DNA of 64,000 bases from an uncultured Eubacteriales bacterium (GTDB taxonomy: Bacteria > Bacillota > Clostridia > Lachnospirales > Lachnospiraceae), in assembly GCA_949292725.1 (NCBI GenBank), contig CASFAQ010000005.1, forward strand, positions 26,590 to 90,589. Direction: 5' to 3'. Positions 8,694-17,427 of this stretch are shown here, in pieces (the stretch's first letter is position 1; each line of letters begins with the position of its first letter). The position numbers and the translations under genes were made by a program. The notes beneath the pieces are model-generated. The model had not been told where the DNA came from, did not search any database, and saw only the letters and a program-made list of their open reading frames with translations.

Positions 8694-10130
8694 ATGTTAC
8701 AGTTGGCGGATAAGGTGCGTTCATTTATAAGGGAAAATGACATAATATGCCCGGATGACATCATAGTCATAGGACTGTCGGGAGGCGCGGATTCGGTGTG
8801 TCTTCTGGATATACTGGGCGGGCTTAGGGAGGAATACAATCTGACCCTGTATGCGGTGCATGTTAATCATGGCATAAGAGGAGAACAGGCTGATTGTGAC
8901 GAGGAGTTTTCCGTAGAACTGTGCGGACGATATGGTATAGAGGCGTCGGTGTATCGTTATGATGTTCCGTCCATGGCAAGGGAGCGTCACATGACGGAGG
9001 AGGAGGCTGCACGATATGCGCGCTATGAGGCGTTTGAGAGGGAGTGCGAAAAGCGTAAGGCCACAAAAATTGCGACTGCGCATAATAAAAGCGACCAGGC
9101 TGAGACGATTCTATTTAGGATGTCGCGGGGAACCGGAATCAGGGGAATGCTTGGTATGCAGGCGGTAAGGGATAATATCATAAGACCTCTTATCTGTGTT
9201 ACGGGAGGGGAGATAAGGGATTACCTTTCGTACAGGGGAATGGAATACAGACTTGACGCTACTAACGATTCCACAGAATATGACAGAAATCGTATACGCC
9301 ATAATGTGATTCCTGAGCTTGAGCGAATTAATGATAACGCGGTAGGGCATATAGCCGATATGGCGTCGCAGCTAAACAGTGTCTACGATTGGTTTCGCAT
9401 GACTGTGGATGATGCCGTAAAGGGCTGTGTAAGAGTGACTGAGCACGGCATGGAGGCAGATGTTGAAAGGATACGCAGCTTACACCCCGCCATTGCCGGA
9501 GAGCTCATAAGGGATGTGATTGCACGGATTAGCCACAGCCTTAAGGATGTATCCGCAGTTCACATAGAACAGACACTTAAGCTCATCCATATGGATTCGG
9601 GAAAAATGGTGTATCTTCCATATGGAATCAGGGCTTACAGGGATTATGATGTGATAAGGCTTACGGATGATGAAAGCCCTTGTATGCCCATAGCTGATGC
9701 AGAGTATGCAGTATGTATAAGCGAGCTGTCAGGTAATGGGGCGGACTCAGTATTTTATAATGTATATCTTCCCGATGAGGGAAGGCTGTATCCTCAGATA
9801 CGTATAACCGCACATACTGCGAAATATAACGGAATGTGTGCAGATATTCCGAAAAATATCTGTACGAAATGGTTTGATTATGGTAAAATGGGGGATACAT
9901 TATATATAAGAAGAGTAAGGTTCGGGGATTATATGATTATAAATGACGGACATAAGAAGATGCTCACGCGCTATGTGATAGATAAGAAGATACCAAGGCA
10001 GTACCGCGACAGACTTTTGGTGGTGGCAGATGGCAGCAGGATAATCTGGATAGCCGGAGGAAGAAGCTCTGAGGAGTATTATCTTAAGGATGATTCGGAG
10101 AATGTACTGGTGATGAATATTGAACCCTAA
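8694..10130 (+). CDS. tilS: tRNA(Ile)-lysidine synthase TilS
   Basis: A 478-residue enzyme that uses ATP and lysine to convert C34 of the CAU-anticodon tRNA-Ile to lysidine, changing both codon reading and charging. It has the PP-loop motif SGGADS at residues 29-34, HVNHGIRG and TAHNKSDQAETILFR in the N-terminal domain, the DATNDSTEYDRNRIRH segment, and a C-terminal TilS domain. The ATG at 8694 follows GAGGTG at 8682; the GTG at 8685 is part of that site. It lies in the usual spoIIE-tilS-hpt-ftsH order. Confidence 0.96.
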   Translation: MLQLADKVRSFIRENDIICPDDIIVIGLSGGADSVCLLDILGGLREEYNLTLYAVHVNHGIRGEQADCDEEFSVELCGRYGIEASVYRYDVPSMARERHMTEEEAARYARYEAFERECEKRKATKIATAHNKSDQAETILFRMSRGTGIRGMLGMQAVRDNIIRPLICVTGGEIRDYLSYRGMEYRLDATNDSTEYDRNRIRHNVIPELERINDNAVGHIADMASQLNSVYDWFRMTVDDAVKGCVRVTEHGMEADVERIRSLHPAIAGELIRDVIARISHSLKDVSAVHIEQTLKLIHMDSGKMVYLPYGIRAYRDYDVIRLTDDESPCMPIADAEYAVCISELSGNGADSVFYNVYLPDEGRLYPQIRITAHTAKYNGMCADIPKNICTKWFDYGKMGDTLYIRRVRFGDYMIINDGHKKMLTRYVIDKKIPRQYRDRLLVVADGSRIIWIAGGRSSEEYYLKDDSENVLVMNIEP

Positions 10131-10170
10131 TATCGTATGATATTGGAATAAATTAACGAGGAGATAAATT

Positions 10171-10695
10171 ATGAAAGAAACGGTCAGCGAATTGATTTCG
10201 GAAGAGAGATTAATGAAGCGTATTGATGAGCTTGCTGAGGAGATTAACAGGGATTATCAGGGAAAAACACTGAGCCTTATATGCATACTTAAGGGAAGTA
10301 TATTCTTTACCTGCGAGCTTGCAAAGAGGCTTACGATACCGGTGAAGATAGATTTCATGGAGGTGTCAAGTTACGGGGATGACTCTAAGAGCAGCGGTAA
10401 TGTTAAGATAATTAAGGATCTTGACGCGCCTGTTACCGGTAAGCATACGATGATTATTGAAGATATCCTTGACTCGGGAAGAACCCTTTCAAGGCTTTTA
10501 TCCATTCTTGAGATGAGTAATCCAAAAAGCCTTGCAGTATGTACGCTTCTCGATAAGCCTGCGCGCAGGGAGTACCCTGTAGATGTGGATTATAACGGTT
10601 TTGAAATTGAGGATGAATTCGTGGTGGGCTTTGGACTTGATTATGCTCAGAGATATCGTAATCTTCCTTATATAGGCGTATTAAAATTACAATAG
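10171..10695 (+). CDS. hpt: Hypoxanthine phosphoribosyltransferase
   Basis: A 174-residue purine-salvage enzyme that makes IMP or GMP from hypoxanthine or guanine and PRPP. The PRPP-binding motif is IIEDILDSGRTL (about residues 91-102), with the upstream loop ILKGSIFF and C-terminal GFGLDYAQRYRNLPYIG. GAGGAG precedes the ATG. It is 19 bp from ftsH and probably cotranscribed with it. Confidence 0.96.
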   Translation: MKETVSELISEERLMKRIDELAEEINRDYQGKTLSLICILKGSIFFTCELAKRLTIPVKIDFMEVSSYGDDSKSSGNVKIIKDLDAPVTGKHTMIIEDILDSGRTLSRLLSILEMSNPKSLAVCTLLDKPARREYPVDVDYNGFEIEDEFVVGFGLDYAQRYRNLPYIGVLKLQ

Positions 10696-10714
10696 TTAAC
10701 CGGGAGGTCAGAAT

Positions 10715-12574
10715 TTGAAAAGACAGATAAAAGGCAATGGTTTTTTTGTGGTTTTATTGCTTCTTGTTGTTGTGTCAGTATATCTGGCAAATGGCATCAG
10801 AAGGAATTATTCGACTGCTTACAACACTTCGGATCTTATAAGCGACATTAAGCTTAATAAGGTTAAGAGTGTGGAGATATCACAGGATCAGAACACTCCG
10901 ACAGGAAGAATTGACGTAACGTTCAAAGATGAAAGCACGGCTTATTATTATTCGACGGATGTAAGTGATGTTGAATCGAAGCTGTATGAGCTTTCGGAGG
11001 ATGCTGAATATAAGGACACATTTGGTTATGTGACCAATGAAGTTAAGAAGACTCCGTGGTGGCTTACCATTCTTCCGGATCTGCTTCTTGTAGGGCTTAT
11101 AATGATCATGATGTTTACGATGATGAGCGCGCAGAACGGAGCCGGTGGCGGAACCAAGGTTATGAATTTTGGCAAGAGCAGGGCCAGGATGACAACGCCT
11201 GATGAAAGAAGTAAGAAGTTCAGGGATGTTGCGGGGCTTGTTGAAGAGAAGGAGCAGCTTGAGGAGATCGTGGATTTCCTGAAAGCTCCGGACAAATATA
11301 CTAAGCTTGGGGCGAGAATTCCTAAGGGTGTGCTTATGGTAGGGCCTCCGGGAACCGGTAAGACTCTCCTTGCAAAGGCAGTTGCAGGAGAAGCGGGCGT
11401 GCCGTTCTTCTCGATATCCGGTTCGGATTTCGTGGAGATGTTCGTCGGAGTCGGAGCATCGAGGGTAAGGGATCTTTTTAATGACGCTAAGAAGCATGCG
11501 CCGTGCATCGTATTTATCGATGAGATAGATGCTGTTGCAAGAAGAAGAGGAAGCGGTCTCGGCGGCGGTCATGATGAGAGAGAGCAGACCCTCAATCAGA
11601 TGCTTGTTGAGATGGACGGGTTTGGAGTTAATGAGGGAATAATCGTTATGGCGGCGACGAACCGTGTTGATATACTTGATCCGGCTATACTGCGTCCGGG
11701 CAGATTTGACAGAAGGGTTGAGGTTGGAAGACCTGATGTGCGTGGCAGAGAGGGTATACTTAGGGTTCACGCAAAGGATAAACCTCTTGGTGATGATGTG
11801 GATCTTGCAGGTATTGCGCAGACGACTGCCGGTATGACCGGAGCTGACCTTGAGAATCTTCTTAACGAAGCGGCTATCTGTGCTGCGCGTGAAGGAAGAT
11901 CATATATCATGCAGGAGGACATTACCAAATCATTTATAAAAGTTGGCATAGGACCTGAAAAGAAGAGCAGGATTGTATCCGATAAGGATAAGAAAATAAC
12001 GGCTTATCATGAGGCGGGGCATGCTATCCTGTTTCATGTGCTTCCTGATGTGGGCCCGGTTCATACCGTATCCATTATACCGACCGGCCTTGGAGCGGCG
12101 GGATATACCATGCCGCTACCTCAGAAGGATGAAATGTTCCAGACCAGGGGCAGGATGCTTCAGAGTATAGTGGTTTCGCTTGGAGGAAGAATTGCGGAGG
12201 AGCTTATATTTGACGATATAACGACCGGAGCTTCGCAGGATATAAAACAGGCAACGGCTATTGCGACGGATATGGTTACCAGGTACGGATTTTCGAACAG
12301 AATAGGACTTATCAACTATGATGATGACGATGAGGTATTCATAGGCAGGGATTTTGGAAGGACCAGAAACTTCAGCGAGAATATTGCCGCAACCATAGAT
12401 GAGGAAGTTAAGAGCATTATAGACGAGTGCTACGAAAAGGCAAGGTCAATATTATATTCTAATATTAATGTATTGAAACGCTGTGCGGATCTTCTTATTC
12501 AGAAAGAGCGTATAGGGCGTGAGGAATTTGAGGCATTATTTGATGTTAAAGGAGAAGATGCGCAGACTGTATAG
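10715..12574 (+). CDS. ftsH: ATP-dependent zinc metalloprotease FtsH
   Basis: A 619-residue membrane AAA+ protease. It has two transmembrane helices (about 9-26 and 117-137) around an extracytoplasmic domain, an AAA module with Walker A GPPGTGKT (210-217) and Walker [10 protein letters not shown], the second region of homology ending in RPGRFDRR, and the zinc site HEAGH (432-436). It degrades misfolded membrane proteins and selected regulators. The start is TTG at 10715, supported by GGGAGG 8 bp upstream and by the absence of an ATG before the first membrane helix. Confidence 0.97.
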   Translation: MKRQIKGNGFFVVLLLLVVVSVYLANGIRRNYSTAYNTSDLISDIKLNKVKSVEISQDQNTPTGRIDVTFKDESTAYYYSTDVSDVESKLYELSEDAEYKDTFGYVTNEVKKTPWWLTILPDLLLVGLIMIMMFTMMSAQNGAGGGTKVMNFGKSRARMTTPDERSKKFRDVAGLVEEKEQLEEIVDFLKAPDKYTKLGARIPKGVLMVGPPGTGKTLLAKAVAGEAGVPFFSISGSDFVEMFVGVGASRVRDLFNDAKKHAPCIVFIDEIDAVARRRGSGLGGGHDEREQTLNQMLVEMDGFGVNEGIIVMAATNRVDILDPAILRPGRFDRRVEVGRPDVRGREGILRVHAKDKPLGDDVDLAGIAQTTAGMTGADLENLLNEAAICAAREGRSYIMQEDITKSFIKVGIGPEKKSRIVSDKDKKITAYHEAGHAILFHVLPDVGPVHTVSIIPTGLGAAGYTMPLPQKDEMFQTRGRMLQSIVVSLGGRIAEELIFDDITTGASQDIKQATAIATDMVTRYGFSNRIGLINYDDDDEVFIGRDFGRTRNFSENIAATIDEEVKSIIDECYEKARSILYSNINVLKRCADLLIQKERIGREEFEALFDVKGEDAQTV

Positions 12575-12695
12575 ATGTATATGGGGAATGTTCACTATAG
12601 GACGACAGAAATGGACATAAAATAATACAAAATCAACAAAGAGTATATTATTATTGTTAAATTCGCACAATGAAAAGTACAAAAAAAATCAAATT

Positions 12696-12729
12696 TTGTG
12701 CACAATATTTTAAAACACGGTGCTATACT
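12696..12729 (+). promoter_or_regulatory. Extended -10 promoter and palindromic operator-like site before the GH13 gene
   Basis: The 282-bp gap between ftsH and the amylase gene has no ORF. It contains TGC-TATACT (12721-12729), an extended -10 with no clear -35, and the perfect palindrome TTGTGCACAA (12696-12705) directly upstream. The palindrome could be a repressor operator; this is inference from position and symmetry only. Confidence 0.35.
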
Positions 12730-12798
12730 CCTACTCGTAAACCCCAATACATTATATAGTTTTTGCTACACCCCATAAGTAACAAAAATACCTTCTCC

Positions 12799-12828
12799 AA
12801 AACAGGATAGTGTAAACTATCCTGTTTT
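12799..12828 (+). terminator. Perfect hairpin between ftsH and GH13 gene
   Basis: AAAACAGGATAG (12799-12810) and CTATCCTGTTTT (12817-12828) form a 12-bp perfect stem with a 6-base loop, followed by ACTGTTCTTTT. It can end ftsH transcription. If the promoter at 12721 is used it lies in the amylase leader, 14 bp before the ribosome binding site, and could act as an attenuator. Confidence 0.7.
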
Positions 12829-12856
12829 ACTGTTCTTTTATAAGGAGTGAACGAAC

Positions 12857-14914
12857 GTGGACGCCATATTCAGTGATGGAACAGAATTATTCAGACACCC
12901 TGCGGAACCGGGGCCATATGATGATGTATATATAAGAATTCGTACCGGAAATACGGATATCGATAATGTATATCTGATTGCTGACGGAAGCCGGTATGCG
13001 ATGAGTATATTGAGGCGTGACAGGCTTTTTAACTATTATCAGGCCAGACTTGCGCTTGATACCCATACGGTAAGGTATTATTTTGAGATACAGCGTGAGA
13101 GTGGCATCATATATTATAACAGGCTTGGCGCCGGCTATGAACATAAGGAGCGGGGAGATTTCGAGATAATTCCGGGATTTGCGGTGCCTGAGTGGGCAAA
13201 GGGCGCTGTTATGTATCAGATATTTACCGACAGATTCTGTAATGGGGATAAGACGAATGATGTATTGACTGATGAATACCATTATATTGACGGACATGTA
13301 TCACGTGTGGAGGACTGGAATGACCTTCCGCGCGCGATGGATGTAAGCAGATTCTACGGAGGCGATATCGCCGGGATAATCAAGAAGCTGGATTATCTTT
13401 CGGATATGGGCGTCGAGATCATATATCTTAACCCGATATTTGTATCTCCATCCAACCACAAATATGATATTCAGGATTATGACTATGTTGATCCTCATTT
13501 TGGGAAGCTTGTATCGGACTTTGGAGGACTTCTTGCTCCCGGTGATAATGATAATACGCGGGCCGAAAGATATATAAGCCGCGTTACACAAAAGTGTAAT
13601 CTTGAGGCCGGAAACGAGCTTTTTTGCGAGTTTGTAGAAAGGGCGCACGAGCGGGGAATAAAGGTAATACTTGATGGGGTCTTCAATCACTGCGGTTCAT
13701 TTAACAAATGGATGGACAGGGAAAGGATTTATGAGAATCAGGAGGGATATGAAAAGGGCGCTTATATAAGTGCAGATAGTCCTTACAGGTCATTTTTTAA
13801 ATTTAATGCGGAGGAATGGCCGTATAATGAGCACTATGACGGCTGGTGGGGGCATTATACGCTTCCTAAGCTTAATTATGAAGAATCTGAGCTTTTGATG
13901 AATTATATTATGAGGATTGCCATAAAGTGGGTTTCTCCGCCGTATAATGCGGATGGCTGGAGGCTTGACGTTGCGGCAGATCTGGGTTGCAGCGAGGAGT
14001 TCAATCACAGGTTCTGGAGAACATTCAGGGAAAATGTAAAGAAGGCGAATCCGGACGCCATAATACTTGCTGAACATTATGGAAGTCCTAAGAACTGGCT
14101 TATGGGCGGCGAGTGGGATACCGTGATGAATTATGATGCGTTCATGGAGCCGCTGTCGTGGTTCTTTACGGGAATGGAGAAGCACAGCGACGCATACAGG
14201 GAGGATCTTTTGGGTAATTCGAGGGCGTTCTATGAGGCAATGACGGAGAATATGCTTAATATGACGACGCCTTCCATGCAGGCCGCGATGAATGAACTTT
14301 CGAACCATGACCATTCGCGTTTTCTTACAAGAACCAATCATATAGTAGGAAGAATACAGTCCGTAGGTGCGGAGGCCGCAAATGCCGGCGTCAATAAGGC
14401 GATTATGAGAGCGGCGGTAGCGTTTCAGATGACATGGCCCGGAGCTCCGACGGTGTATTATGGCGATGAAGCGGGTGTGTGTGGTTTTACTGATCCGGAT
14501 AACAGAAGAACATATCCGTGGGGAATGGAAGATAAGGATATGCTTATGTTCCATAAGGAAGCCATAAGGATTCACAGGGATTATAAGGCGCTTAAGACCG
14601 GCTCGCTTATATATCTTAACCTTGAACCGGGTATAATATGTTTTGGAAGGTTTGATGAAAGGGATATACTCATTACGGCTGTCAGTGTGGCAAAAGAGCC
14701 GGTAAAACTTGAGATTCCGATATGGAAGCTTGGTGTAACGGAAGATATACGGATGGTTTCTCTTTTGGAGACCACGAAGGAAGGGTACTCGGTGTCAGCG
14801 AGGATATATTCGACATACGATGGGCGGCTTTGGCTCGAGCTGTCGCCTGAGAGCGCAATTATAGTAAAAAATATAACTAAAATAGACTTGAATTTTCCTA
14901 CTCGTATGCTATAA
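12857..14914 (+). CDS. GH13 family alpha-amylase / neopullulanase-type enzyme
   Basis: A 685-residue cytoplasmic GH13 hydrolase with no signal peptide. An N-terminal beta-sandwich domain (about 1-115) of the neopullulanase/cyclomaltodextrinase kind precedes the barrel beginning AVMYQIFTDRFCNGD. Region I is DGVFNHCG, region II GWRLDVAAD with nucleophile Asp371, region III ILAEHYGS with Glu406, region IV LSNHDHSR with Asp485. All three catalytic carboxylates are present. Members hydrolyse maltooligosaccharides, cyclodextrins or pullulan inside the cell; the precise substrate cannot be read here. GTG start at 12857 with AAGGAG upstream. Its stop codon overlaps the -10 box of the tRNA-Leu promoter. 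Confidence 0.9.
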   Translation: MDAIFSDGTELFRHPAEPGPYDDVYIRIRTGNTDIDNVYLIADGSRYAMSILRRDRLFNYYQARLALDTHTVRYYFEIQRESGIIYYNRLGAGYEHKERGDFEIIPGFAVPEWAKGAVMYQIFTDRFCNGDKTNDVLTDEYHYIDGHVSRVEDWNDLPRAMDVSRFYGGDIAGIIKKLDYLSDMGVEIIYLNPIFVSPSNHKYDIQDYDYVDPHFGKLVSDFGGLLAPGDNDNTRAERYISRVTQKCNLEAGNELFCEFVERAHERGIKVILDGVFNHCGSFNKWMDRERIYENQEGYEKGAYISADSPYRSFFKFNAEEWPYNEHYDGWWGHYTLPKLNYEESELLMNYIMRIAIKWVSPPYNADGWRLDVAADLGCSEEFNHRFWRTFRENVKKANPDAIILAEHYGSPKNWLMGGEWDTVMNYDAFMEPLSWFFTGMEKHSDAYREDLLGNSRAFYEAMTENMLNMTTPSMQAAMNELSNHDHSRFLTRTNHIVGRIQSVGAEAANAGVNKAIMRAAVAFQMTWPGAPTVYYGDEAGVCGFTDPDNRRTYPWGMEDKDMLMFHKEAIRIHRDYKALKTGSLIYLNLEPGIICFGRFDERDILITAVSVAKEPVKLEIPIWKLGVTEDIRMVSLLETTKEGYSVSARIYSTYDGRLWLELSPESAIIVKNITKIDLNFPTRML

Positions 14915-14915
14915 T
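14888..14915 (+). promoter_or_regulatory. Promoter of tRNA-Leu inside the 3' end of the GH13 gene
   Basis: TTGAAT (14888-14893), 16 bp, TATAAT (14910-14915) preceded by TGC (extended -10). The -10 overlaps the TAA stop of the amylase gene, and the tRNA begins 36 bp downstream. Confidence 0.75.
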
Positions 14916-14950
14916 AGTCGTGGACTTGTGATGTAACACGAGTTTCCGAT

Positions 14951-15036
14951 GCCGGTGTGGCGGAACTGGCAGACGCACAGGACTTAAAATCCTGCGGGTG
15001 GCGACACCTGTACGGGTTCGATTCCCGTTGCCGGCA
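14951..15036 (+). tRNA. tRNA-Leu, anticodon UAA
   Basis: An 86-nt class II tRNA. The acceptor stem GCCGGTG pairs with TGCCGGC, the discriminator is A, the anticodon stem is CAGGA/TCCTG with loop CTTAAAA (anticodon TAA, reading UUA), there is a long variable arm, and the T arm contains GGTTCGATTCC. The 3' CCA is not encoded; it must be added by nucleotidyltransferase. Confidence 0.97.
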
Positions 15037-15050
15037 CAGATTAGTAATGG

Positions 15051-15104
15051 GAGCTGTTGCTTTGCGATTTTCCAATCGTTAATGCGACAGCTCTTACTTT
15101 TTTT
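15051..15104 (+). terminator. Terminator of tRNA-Leu
   Basis: GAGCTGTTGC (15051-15060) pairs with GCGACAGCTC (15084-15093), with an inner CGATT/AATCG stem, followed by TTACTTTTTTT. Confidence 0.9.
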
Positions 15105-15173
15105 GCTTGCATTAGAACCCTGGGGGCATTATAATTATCCTGTAAAGTTTGTTATTTTAGGAGGTAAATGTGT

Positions 15174-16190
15174 ATGAAAAAATTCAGACTGCCGGCTCTG
15201 GTTCTTACTATGGCTCTGGTTCTGACTGCGGTTCCGGTTAATACACAGGCTGCCAAAAAGGTAAAGCTCAGTAAAAAAACCGTAAATATTGACGTAGGTA
15301 AGAAAGCAACCATTAAGGTTAAGAACGCGGCAAAGAAAGCTAAGGTTTCATGGAAATTAAAGAAAACTTCGGTTGCCAGAATCTCTAAAAAGGTTGTTAA
15401 GGGTAAGAAGGCAAAAGCAGTGGTTAAGGCGGTAGCGCCGGGTAGTGCGGTACTTAAAGCCACATATAAGCTTGGTAAGAGTAAGAAGATTCTAAAGTGT
15501 AAGATTAACGTAAGGAGCGAAGTCTCAAATGTGACTCCGTCTCCGGATACTCAGAACACACCGGTTGCGGTACAGACGCCTGCAGCTACGGCGCCTGCGA
15601 ATGTGCCTGAAGGGGAAGCAACCCAGACTCCAAGACCAACGAGAACACCAAGGATAACGCCAACGCCTTCGCCTACGCCAACGGCAAAGCCGGCGGCAGA
15701 GGCCAAGCCTACAGGCAACGTGCTTAATATCCTTTCGGATACTACCATAGTAACCAATCCTACAAGGGATGAGGACCAGGACAAGACTGTATATACTATA
15801 AATGAGGATGGCTCGGTAACACTTGATTTTACTGACACGGTATATTATGGAATAAGGTTTACATTTGATGAGCCTCTTAATCTTGAGGATTTCTCATACA
15901 TGGTGGTTGAGGGAACCAATGCGTCAGGCTCCGGGGAAGGACATCAGCTGGCATGCCAGTTCCTTGATGCAATTGATTACAATTCAAGTCACGGAGGCCG
16001 TCTTGAGATTGATACCCAGATGGATATAGTATTCCCTGTTAAATACGAGCTTGCAGATCAGAGCACCCGTACGAATGTTGACTCATTTGAAATATATTCA
16101 ACTGACGGAGACAAACCAAAGGGACCGATTACGGTTACCGCCATAAAGCTGTATAAGTCTGAACAGGATTATATAAATGATTCTGTTTAA
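15174..16190 (+). CDS. Secreted protein with Ig-like domain, Pro/Thr linker and beta-sandwich domain
   Basis: A 338-residue exported protein. It has a signal peptide ending near NTQA-AKKV, a very lysine-rich bacterial Ig-like (BIG2-type) domain (about 27-110: GKKATIKVKN, ARISKKVV, GSAVLKATYK), a Pro/Thr-rich linker (about 115-180), and a C-terminal beta-sandwich resembling carbohydrate-binding modules (about 185-335, ending ITVTAIKLYKSEQDYI). This layout is common in Lachnospiraceae surface proteins, but the ligand is unknown. AGGAGG at 15159 favours the ATG at 15174 over 15168. The TAA at 16188 is followed in the same frame by 75 more codons of domain-like sequence, so the protein may be cut short. 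Confidence 0.8.
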   Translation: MKKFRLPALVLTMALVLTAVPVNTQAAKKVKLSKKTVNIDVGKKATIKVKNAAKKAKVSWKLKKTSVARISKKVVKGKKAKAVVKAVAPGSAVLKATYKLGKSKKILKCKINVRSEVSNVTPSPDTQNTPVAVQTPAATAPANVPEGEATQTPRPTRTPRITPTPSPTPTAKPAAEAKPTGNVLNILSDTTIVTNPTRDEDQDKTVYTINEDGSVTLDFTDTVYYGIRFTFDEPLNLEDFSYMVVEGTNASGSGEGHQLACQFLDAIDYNSSHGGRLEIDTQMDIVFPVKYELADQSTRTNVDSFEIYSTDGDKPKGPITVTAIKLYKSEQDYINDSV

Positions 16191-16418
16191 CCGTTTGAGG
16201 CTACATTTGTTAAGGATGAGCATGTACAGTCCATTACAACATATTATACTCAGGATTATACGAATCCGGATAATATATTCGAAAATCAGACTACCGCGTA
16301 TGCAAGGAGCTCGAATACCGGGGAGATACTCACGAATGGCGACGGACAGGTTAATTTTACTGCCGTGGTAGAGCCTGGTTATGTTGTTGATACGGTTACG
16401 GTTGTTCCGGCAACTTAG
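16191..16418 (+). pseudogene. In-frame remnant of a cell-surface protein C-terminal domain
   Basis: Directly after the TAA at 16188-16190 the same frame stays open for 75 codons to a TAG at 16416-16418. It encodes TTYYTQDYTNP, TAYARSSNTGEILTNGDGQ and VNFTAVVEPGYVVDTVTV. From memory this resembles the end of Lachnospiraceae carbohydrate-binding-domain proteins, where more residues normally follow. There is no start codon with a ribosome binding site. It is either the lost tail of the preceding gene or a fragment of a second gene fused by deletion. Confidence 0.6.
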
Positions 16419-16423
16419 ACTGA

Positions 16424-16459
16424 TACCCCCATCTTTCTTATATTAGAGGGATGGGGGTA
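16424..16459. terminator. Hairpin between convergent genes
   Basis: TACCCCCATC (16424-16433) and GATGGGGGTA (16450-16459) form a perfect 10-bp stem. It lies between the secreted-protein remnant and the convergent COG0523 gene and may terminate either; the T-run is weak on both sides. Confidence 0.6.
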
Positions 16460-16468
16460 ATTATATGT

Positions 16469-17416
16469 CTAAAAATATACAAGATCATCCTCAGGCTTTT
16501 CTGCGGTTTTTATATCCTTCAGGTAAAGAACAGGTCCCATGTCATGATAGTCGCGCACATATTCGACCTTTATTTCGGCGGTTATGTTAATCCACTGCCG
16601 ATCGTCAAGGTCGACATCGTTTGCGGTTTTGCAGACAAGCGCAAGATATGTTATATCATCAGCGCAACAGGTCATGGCAAATCTTCCGGGAACGAATTGG
16701 TTCATCGGATATCCTTGCGGCCTGAAGAATATACAGTTGTAATTAACTGTCTTTCCGGCGTATTTGTTGGAATTCTCCATCGCGTCCATATACCATATAC
16801 CATAGTCATCATCCTCTATGGTGATAACCGGGGCGTCCACATTAAAAGGAAGCGTCTCCGGCAGGGCATTGCCATCAAATCCATCGACCCAGTCGTATGC
16901 AATCTGAGCCTTTTTGTTGAAAACTTTAATGCATCGCCTCAGGTCATTGCGTCCGGTAGTGCCGTCGCATCGGTTGAATATTACCATATCGGACATGCTA
17001 AGCTGGTCTATGACCATTGAGCGCATATTGGTCCAATACATGTTAAAGGTTGTGTAATCGACCATGGATATAACCTGTGTGAGCACCCAATTATCAGGAT
17101 ACACATCCTCCAGAATATCCTCAACAGGCCACATGCCGTTATATTCTATAAGCACACGCCGCGGCTTATGCGAGGCATTCCATGACGCAAGAAGTTTTGC
17201 CGATATATCCTCTTTATTTTCAATATATTCGACATAGGCGTTCTTCTTGCGAAGCATCTCGGTATCATATTCTTTTTCACCTTCCTCGCACGCGATTATA
17301 AGAGTGCGTTCGCCCGTTGCAAAATAATCCTGGGAAAGCGTATCCAGTATGAATGTCGTCTTACCGCTTTCTAAAAAGCCTGTAAATAAGAAAACGGGTA
17401 TTTCTCTGTGAAACAT
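16469..17416 (-). CDS. COG0523/CobW-like GTPase, lacking the CxCC motif
   Basis: A 315-residue P-loop GTPase: GFLESGKTTF (Walker A, about residues 13-22), LIEYNG in the Walker B region, and NRCD in place of the usual NKxD. COG0523 proteins are GTP-dependent metallochaperones for zinc, cobalt or other metals. The metal-binding CxCC expected between the switch regions is absent; the equivalent stretch reads IACEEGEKEYD. The gene is 11 bp downstream of a canonical CobW paralogue and clearly cotranscribed, so the pair may work as one canonical and one divergent partner. The metal and client are unknown. Confidence 0.8.
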   Translation of the reverse strand: MFHREIPVFLFTGFLESGKTTFILDTLSQDYFATGERTLIIACEEGEKEYDTEMLRKKNAYVEYIENKEDISAKLLASWNASHKPRRVLIEYNGMWPVEDILEDVYPDNWVLTQVISMVDYTTFNMYWTNMRSMVIDQLSMSDMVIFNRCDGTTGRNDLRRCIKVFNKKAQIAYDWVDGFDGNALPETLPFNVDAPVITIEDDDYGIWYMDAMENSNKYAGKTVNYNCIFFRPQGYPMNQFVPGRFAMTCCADDITYLALVCKTANDVDLDDRQWINITAEIKVEYVRDYHDMGPVLYLKDIKTAEKPEDDLVYF

Positions 17417-17427
17417 GTTACCTCCTG

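Noticed and set aside
10880..11770. Long open frame antisense to ftsH
   Set aside because: It lies entirely over a conserved gene, has no ribosome binding site and its product resembles no protein; it is a shadow of codon bias. The same holds for the frame opposite the GH13 gene (13790-14575) and opposite the COG0523 gene (16451-17020).
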